Source: Siphonodentalium dalli
Taxonomy: Eukaryota > Mollusca > Scaphopoda > Gadilida > Siphonodentaliidae
Reading direction: 5' to 3'
NCBI GenBank assembly: GCA_032622095.1
Contig: CP136067.1
Location: 182,438,556-182,502,555 of the forward strand
Length of the DNA stretch: 64,000 nucleotides
Shown here: one piece after another, positions 57,681 to 64,000 of the stretch
How the letters are laid out: each line of letters opens with the position of its first letter
How positions within the stretch are numbered: the stretch's first letter is position 1
Translations under genes and position numbers: made by a program
Notes under the pieces: model-generated
What the model was told of the DNA's origin: nothing
Database searches by the model: none
The model's input: only the letters and a program-made list of their open reading frames with translations

Positions 57681-57890
57681 TTTTCGCAACATGCATAATT
57701 TTGTCCGAGCTTTTATTCCTACATTTTTCGGTCAATAGGTTTAAGATTAGGGTTAGGGTTGTGCACCTGCAATGGGAAATGTTATTTTATTAATTTAACT
57801 AAATGTTTACTGACATGTGAAACATCTTAGTATTTTAAAAACACGGGGGTATCCTTAGTCCCATTGGGACAGTCACACCTCTAGTTATAT
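57681..57890 (+). repeat. Interspersed repeat family 3, right half (split copy)
   Basis: It continues from TTCGCAACATGCATAATTTT to GTCACACCTCTAGTTA, picking up where 51434 stops. Confidence 0.88.
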
Positions 57891-58275
57891 TAGTGGTGTT
57901 TTATATGGTTTCGAAAAGTTAACACCTCAATTAAGATGCAGTTAATCTGGTAACATTATGAATGGGTGAAGGGATTATCAATATTAAGTGTGGTGCTGGT
58001 GTTTACATAGCTAATCTTCTTGTGGTGTTCCCTTCTGATCAAGCAACCCTTCTATCATTTTAATGTTCAGTGATTGGTTTATTGTTGTCTGATAAACCAC
58101 AATAGAGATGCAAATTATTAACTAACTGCTTTCCTATCGATATCAAACGTCGTTCCAACCATGAGTGTCAAATCCATGACAAATTTAATGATGATCCGAC
58201 CAAGGTACATGTACAACCTGTAGCCCGTGCCAATCTACATGTCAATTTTACTCTTTGCATGACTAAATCATTTGG

Positions 58276-58620
58276 CACCTTATACATATTATTTATCTGG
58301 GCAGTAGCATTAGTCTCCAGCGCCTGCGGCGCATAAGATACTATGGGATTTGGGTTCAGTCTGCTTCCTCGAGTAAATACTCTAATGATCTAGGGGCGCC
58401 TGTGGCGCATAATATAATATGGGTGGTGGGTGGGCCACCTTATACATATTATTTATGTGGGCAGTAGCATTAGTCTCCAGCGCCTGTGGCGCATAAGATA
58501 CTATGGGATTTGGGTTCAGTCTGCTTCCTCGAGTAAATACTCTAATGATCTAGGGGCGCCTGTGGCGCATAATATACTATGGGTGGCGGGATGGGGTGGT
58601 GGGCGGGCCACCTTATACAT
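58276..58620 (+). repeat. Tandem repeat of 160-173 bp, two copies and a start
   Basis: CACCTTATACATAT starts at 58276, 58436 and 58609. Each unit carries GCGCCTGTGGCGCATAA-type motifs twice. Confidence 0.93.
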
Positions 58621-59122
58621 ATAGCCCGTTTCTATAGTCCCCCAAAAATAACAATGAAGCATCCTTTGACATTAAGAAAGGCAGTGGGTTCTGAACGAAT
58701 GAAGTCCCTATTAGACTTGACAGTACCCGGCTTCAAAATCTGGGTCAAATAGCATCTTAATCACATGATTATAGCAAACAAAGTAACAAAAAATCCACAC
58801 AATAATGTTGAATAAGTCTGATAAAGAGTGATACTAAATATTTATTGGTTTAAAGATGGTCTATCTCTTCCTATAACAAGTTTTATAGTTTCCTGGGCAT
58901 AATAATAATATATATGAATTGAAGACCCCTGTCTGGAAACACCTTTATCAATTAACATTGATTTTATTTCGAATTTTCTTATATCATACATACAATGAAT
59001 TTGGGTTATTTTACGGCTCGTGTTCTTTCAGAGCGTAGCATGCGGGATAACTCAATCTAATTGTCTTTGACTCACATCTATTACCCCAAAAACTGTATAT
59101 AACGTATTTGGGAAGAGATAGA
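58621..59122. other. Spacer between the large duplicates
   Basis: AT-rich sequence without a recognised gene; 58850-58930 resembles 10020-10100. Confidence 0.45.
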
Positions 59123-59727
59123 CCAAATATATTATCCGTCTTAGTTTACTCTAAAGTTACCACTTGTGTAAAAATAACCTTACCTTTAGCTGAATATAAG
59201 CCCAAACAAATACAAATTAAGAAATTTCCCTCACAATTTAAAGGGGGACAATAAATAGAGAGGATACAATGTAGATCTTAATCGAGAATCTTTTATCGAA
59301 TGAGTTGCAGATGGTGCAAGGATATATTTTATCGAGAGTGAAATGTAACTATGCGCCACCCGCAATGAGTTTGATAAAAGATTTGAGATTATGATGCAAG
59401 TTGTGTTCTGTATTTATTCTACACCGTTGTGTCAGATAAGTTCAATCCATGACTGCCACCTTCATTGATATTATAGCTACCTTTATTGTGATTTATGTCT
59501 GATGAATAACCAGTAAAATTATCAGGGCATCACCTGAAGCAGATCGTTAACGCAATGTAAGTCATCTTTCTTGGTGACAATGTCAACAAAAATAGTTCCG
59601 ATACAATACTATGTATTCAATGGCTGGGATTCCTATGTATACATTTGCAGAATAATTGGGTGTGGAATAATATAGTCTCTGTTTAGTATCCAATAAAGTT
59701 CACACTATAACCAAAATTTGCAAAAAC

Positions 59728-60115
59728 AGTGGGCAGATGGATATATAAATTGTGGGTAGATGGATATATAAATTGTGGGCAGATAGATATATAAATTGTG
59801 GGTAGATGGACATATAAATTGTGGGTAGATGGATATATAAATTGTGGGCAGATGGATATATAAATGGTGTGCAGATGGACATATAAATTGTGGGTAGATG
59901 GATATATAAATTGTGGGCAGATGGATATATAAATGGTGTGCAGATGGACATATAAATTGTGGGTAGATGGATATATAAATTGTGGGCAGATGGATATATA
60001 AATGGTGTGCAGATGGACATATAAATTGTGGGTAGATGGATATATAAATTGTGGGCAGATGGATATATAAATGGTGTGCAGATGGACATATAAATTGTGG
60101 GCAGATGGATTTATA
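59728..60115 (+). repeat. 23-bp minisatellite, expanded copy with 69-bp higher-order unit
   Basis: About 17 units. Three unit types (GTGTGCAGATGGACATATAA, GTGGGTAGATGGATATATAA, GTGGGCAGATGGATATATAA) repeat in order four times. On the minus strand the 69-bp period keeps frames open (129 and 172 codons); these are artefacts. Confidence 0.95.
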
Positions 60116-61507
60116 AATTGATGTGATTTCCTTTATCCACTGCTGCCACCAACTTTGCTGAATTCTAACACTTTGAAAAGTACTACCTCTTTGCATCTGT
60201 ATATCATTTATAGCAACAGTCAAACCAGCTTTAAGATTTGCACCAATGATATTGGTATTAAATTAAAATGCTTTTAAAAGTATTGTCAGCGAGATGTACG
60301 AAGCTTGTGTATTAGATTTTACCGTTCTGTGTACCATGTTTTTCAGGATTTTATCAAAGGATACATAGTTTACAGTGGGCTGAACAGTACCTTTGAAAAG
60401 CCACGAAACTTCTATCGGAAGTACGTCTCTGGATGTCGCTATTAACATTAGTTTCTGTATTGTAGGGATTCCTTCCATTTCATTGGAGAGTGGCACAGAC
60501 TAGGAGCGATTTCATTGGTTTATGGCATAACAGATCACTTCACAGATCAGACGTCAATAACGTGTTGACAATTTTCCCATGCATTGTCAAAATCAACTAT
60601 TGTTGTAAAACTGAATACAGGCGATATATCCATAATTCATTTTACTCATCACAATATAGGAGACATCATCTTCGAGTTTCTATCAGTCAATGATATTCAT
60701 GACAGATTATTCTTTCACGTCGTCTTGTATTTATAACTATTTCTAAATACTACGATTCTCACAAATATTTACTATGCGGGAGTTCACTCCATATTTGAAA
60801 ACAATTTATTACATCATGTTGTGCATCGTCTAAATATTGTGGACACTTCTAGAGACGTAATTCCGATATAGGATTTTCGTTGGCTTTTCCAAGAGACTGT
60901 GGGCTCAACTAATAGCTGATGATAAAAGTTTATAACTGTTGAAATGTTTGAACCTTTAAAGTTTATATAATCATTCCGTATTAATTGTCTTATTTTTCTT
61001 TTAAGTGAATTAGCTTAGATACATATACAGGTAGGAATATATCATCACATGTTTATCATTCAGTGACATCCATTAAAAGTCATTTAAAAAAAAATATTTT
61101 CTTATCATCATGATTATGTTTTATAATGCAGTGTCTTTGGCACTCTATCCTACCATCAGAATGGAAACATGGGGGACCAGGGATATCTCCAAGAAAACAT
61201 TTTTTGCACCTCTATAGTTTTACTAATAAGTCTCAGTTATATCACACAGCCCTCAAAATTAGCTACCACAAAAGACAAAGCCGATATAGAATTTCATGCA
61301 ATTCTAAAGTAATTCCCCAGAAGAAAAATGCCAATTTCAAGGGTTGATAACAGAGTTCGCGCTTCCACTTGCCAAATTTGCCAATTGCAAAAATAATTCA
61401 CATTTGGCAAAAAATATTTTCATTTGGCAAGTCAGTTTTTAATTACTCAATAAAGCTGAAAAATATCGGTCAATCAATACATTCATTATAGGAAGCTGTT
61501 ACAATAT

Positions 61508-62069
61508 AATTATACACCCCGCAACGAAGTTAGGGGGGGGGGGGGGTATACTGGAATCAGCTTGTCTGTCCGTCCGTGGACACAAATTTGTCCTGAGTTT
61601 TTCTGTCGTTTTTTTATCAATTTTCGTGAAACTTGGCACAGACATCAACCACCATGGGAACCTGTGCACCAGCGATTATGACGTCTGTCGGACTTTTTTG
61701 GTGGAGTTATCCCCCCTTTTTTGACTTAGAAAATGTTCGCAACATGTATAATTTTGTCCGAGCTTTTATTCCTACATTTTAAGGTCAATTTTTTTTAAAC
61801 TTGGCAGAGATATTTAGTACCATGGGAACCTGTGCACCTGCGATTATGACGTCTGTCCGACATTTTTTGGTGGAGTTATCCCCCTTTTTTCGACTTAGAA
61901 ATTATTTTGCAAAATGCATAATTTTGTCCAAGCTTTTATTCCTACATTTATAGGTCAATGTTTTTTAATCTTGGCACTGATATTTAGTACCATGGGAACC
62001 TGTGCACCTGCGATTATGATGTCTGTCCGACTTTTTTTGTGGAGTTATTCCCCTTTTTCGACTTAAGAA
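61508..62069 (+). repeat. Interspersed repeat family 3, left half, in duplicate 2
   Basis: Same truncation point as 51434; the right half is outside the window. Confidence 0.88.
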
Positions 62070-62210
62070 CATATCTCCGTCAAATATATCTTGGACACTG
62101 AAACTAATGGTTATATATTTCTTGCTTGCAAGATCCTAGAAGTCGTTTTAAAAATCGGTACGAAATACCTCGAGTACGCGCACTTGTCAAATGCCAATTA
62201 ATGGCGATTA

Positions 62211-62874
62211 GGCCAAAAAAAAAAGAGTGTTTTGGTTCTCGGCAATTGTTTTTTCAAATCAATGAGGGAGGGAGGGTTTTATTTTTATTTTTTTCTGCGC
62301 ATAGTAAGCATAGACAAAGATACCTTCCTCTGTCTAGTAATAACCAGAAAGGTAGAGGGAACTGTTATGCATATAAACTCATTTAGTCTTATATAAAAAT
62401 GACATTGTACTACTAGTGTATGACTGGGATTACCTAACAATATATAATGCCCCTGACATTAACTACTGTTATTGTTGTCTAAAAACTGATACCTCCCCAT
62501 TCTAATATGTGATCCTGAATTTAGTCCTGTGCCTTTCAATTGTATAAAGTTACAATTAGTGTAAGTTGTTCACAATGACTAATTGTAAGAAGAGCATGAG
62601 GATCAGCTAATCATTTTCTTAATTGTAGTCATCTACTTCATGTTGTAAGCCTGCAAGTCACTTTTTAACACATTACATGTTAGAGCTCAATGCACACTAA
62701 TATTCAACACATATCTGCTATGGACATGTTGATAAAAAAAAAAAAAAATCCAAATTTTTTTTTCCGCAAGTTTTTTTGTCATAACATCAGGCATTGCAAT
62801 AAAAAGGCCTAATGCGGCCCTTTTTATTCAATGTGGCGGTGCCTGAGAACCAAAACCTTTTTTGTTTTTGGCCT
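62211..62874. mobile_element. TA-flanked MITE (copy in duplicate 2)
   Basis: Same insertion as 51576-52238, carried by the duplication; TA at 62209-62210 and 62875-62876. Confidence 0.9.
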
Positions 62875-63117
62875 TATATATTTGGACCAATCGTGCGAGT
62901 CCTTTCGCTATAACAGCGATTGAAAGGTAACATCCATTCTATTTAATTTCTTCTATTCGCAAGATAAGTCGCATTTTTTATCTGTTCATTTCTCATGAAC
63001 GTTTCTCTTCCGATATTACGAACGGCAACACGCAGTTGCCTAATTTCGTGCACTACGCACGTGTTTTCCTATTTTCGGAATTTAGTTTTACAATTGTTCA
63101 ACAATACTGTCTTATTA

Positions 63118-63604
63118 AAGGTACTCAATCCGAACAGAGGGTCCCCATCTCAACAGATTCCAACAACAACAATCCGATCAGAGGGTCCTATATTACTATT
63201 TCTTTGGCTTTGGGGGTAAAAAATATTTGATTCGAGTCGAGGAACCCATCAAACAAAGCTCAGAGTTATTAGATATTAATTTTTGAAATTTGTTATTTGC
63301 TCGAGATGAGTACTAATAATTGCAGTCAATTTCGTAACCTGCTCGAGATGTGTTCACCAAAACAGTATTCAAACAGACAAGGATGGATAACTGTAAAATC
63401 AAGTGGTAATAATAACGCAATTTTGACTGAGTTCTGGGCCAGAAAGTATTCCCGATAATGAAAAATAATAAATTTCTAAAATCGATATCTAACAAATCTG
63501 AGCTTAGATGGGTGACTTCCTCGACTCGAATCAAATATTTTTGACCCCCGAAGCCATTGAAATAGTAATTGAGAGGAGTTTTATCGGATTGAGTACCTTT
63601 AATG
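63118..63604. mobile_element. Foldback MITE (GGTACTCAATCC family) in duplicate 2
   Basis: Same insertion as 52482-52968. Confidence 0.88.
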
Positions 63605-64000
63605 ACAGTAGTCCGTGGGTGGATATTTTCATTAACAAATATTTCCATTTTGTTTTATTTACGAGAATCACTTCGAACAAATATCGTTTTTGTTTGCATA
63701 AAACAATAGAAAAAAACGATGCTCTTTAGAGTCATTCGGGTTCTCGTCGGGATTTTTTAACACAGCACCGGATGCAATATTGTGTTGTCGTCTCCACTAA
63801 GCTCCAGTTTGGAGTTTGGTCCCTGACAAAATCCTATCCAAATGTATTAGAAGTAATAATTTACAATATTTTACATTACAATATTTTACAATAATTTTCC
63901 TCACGGATGCTAGATAAAATAGCCACAGTGTGGCTTGCCTCTTCTCTCTACATTGAACATACGTCTCAATGCTTTTACGATGAAAACTTTGTAATGTTTT

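Larger units (their letters stand above)
59123..64000 (+). repeat. Large direct duplication, copy 2 (runs off the window)
   Basis: See 48719-53364. Differences by eye are few: single-base changes, a missing CTCAGT-type hexamer near 61604, homopolymer changes and the longer minisatellite. Confidence 0.95.

Noticed and set aside
59700-60223. Minus-strand frames of 129 and 172 codons with YIHLPTIYISI repeats
   Set aside because: They are the translation of the 23-bp minisatellite, whose 69-bp period keeps frames open.

Overview
The window is animal (metazoan) nuclear DNA: AT-rich, intron-dense and crowded with small DNA transposons and minisatellites. The gene content, the C-terminally extended HELLS protein and the style of the repeats suggest a lophotrochozoan, most likely a bivalve mollusc. 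That assignment is an inference, because no marker gene fixes the taxon.

One gene is clearly present. It lies on the + strand and runs from 2135 to 47463 as 18 recognisable coding exons joined by GT-AG introns with fully consistent phases. It encodes a HELLS/LSH (SMARCA6, DDM1-type) SNF2-family chromatin remodeller. All classical ATPase/helicase motifs are intact: I in exon 7, II in exon 8, III in exon 9, IV in exon 14, V in exons 15-16 and VI in exon 16. The visible open frame is 1056 codons plus a TGA, against 838 residues in the human protein. The extra length is mostly a 157-codon acidic Ser/Asn-rich exon 5 and a C-terminal tail ending in an AT-hook. The true start codon may lie in an exon upstream of the window or at the in-frame ATG at 2159.

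The introns (2135-47463) hold nearly everything else: TTAA-flanked MITEs sharing a hairpin core, hAT-type MITEs with exact 8-bp target duplications, foldback elements, several larger interspersed repeat families and long tandem arrays. The most unusual pattern is that five exons of this one gene (1, 3, 12, 13, 15) are followed by short tandem arrays. The repeat unit in each is the 3' end of the exon plus the start of the intron, so the 5' splice site itself has been copied two to six times.

Downstream of the gene (47464-64000) I recognise no conventional protein gene. This part holds a large direct duplication (about 48719-53364 and 59123-64000, offset 10.4-10.6 kb), a 5.9-kb element with perfect 44-bp terminal inverted repeats that splits an older repeat, a TA-flanked MITE whose empty site is preserved elsewhere in the window, a GC-rich 117-bp tandem array, and two poly-G tracts.
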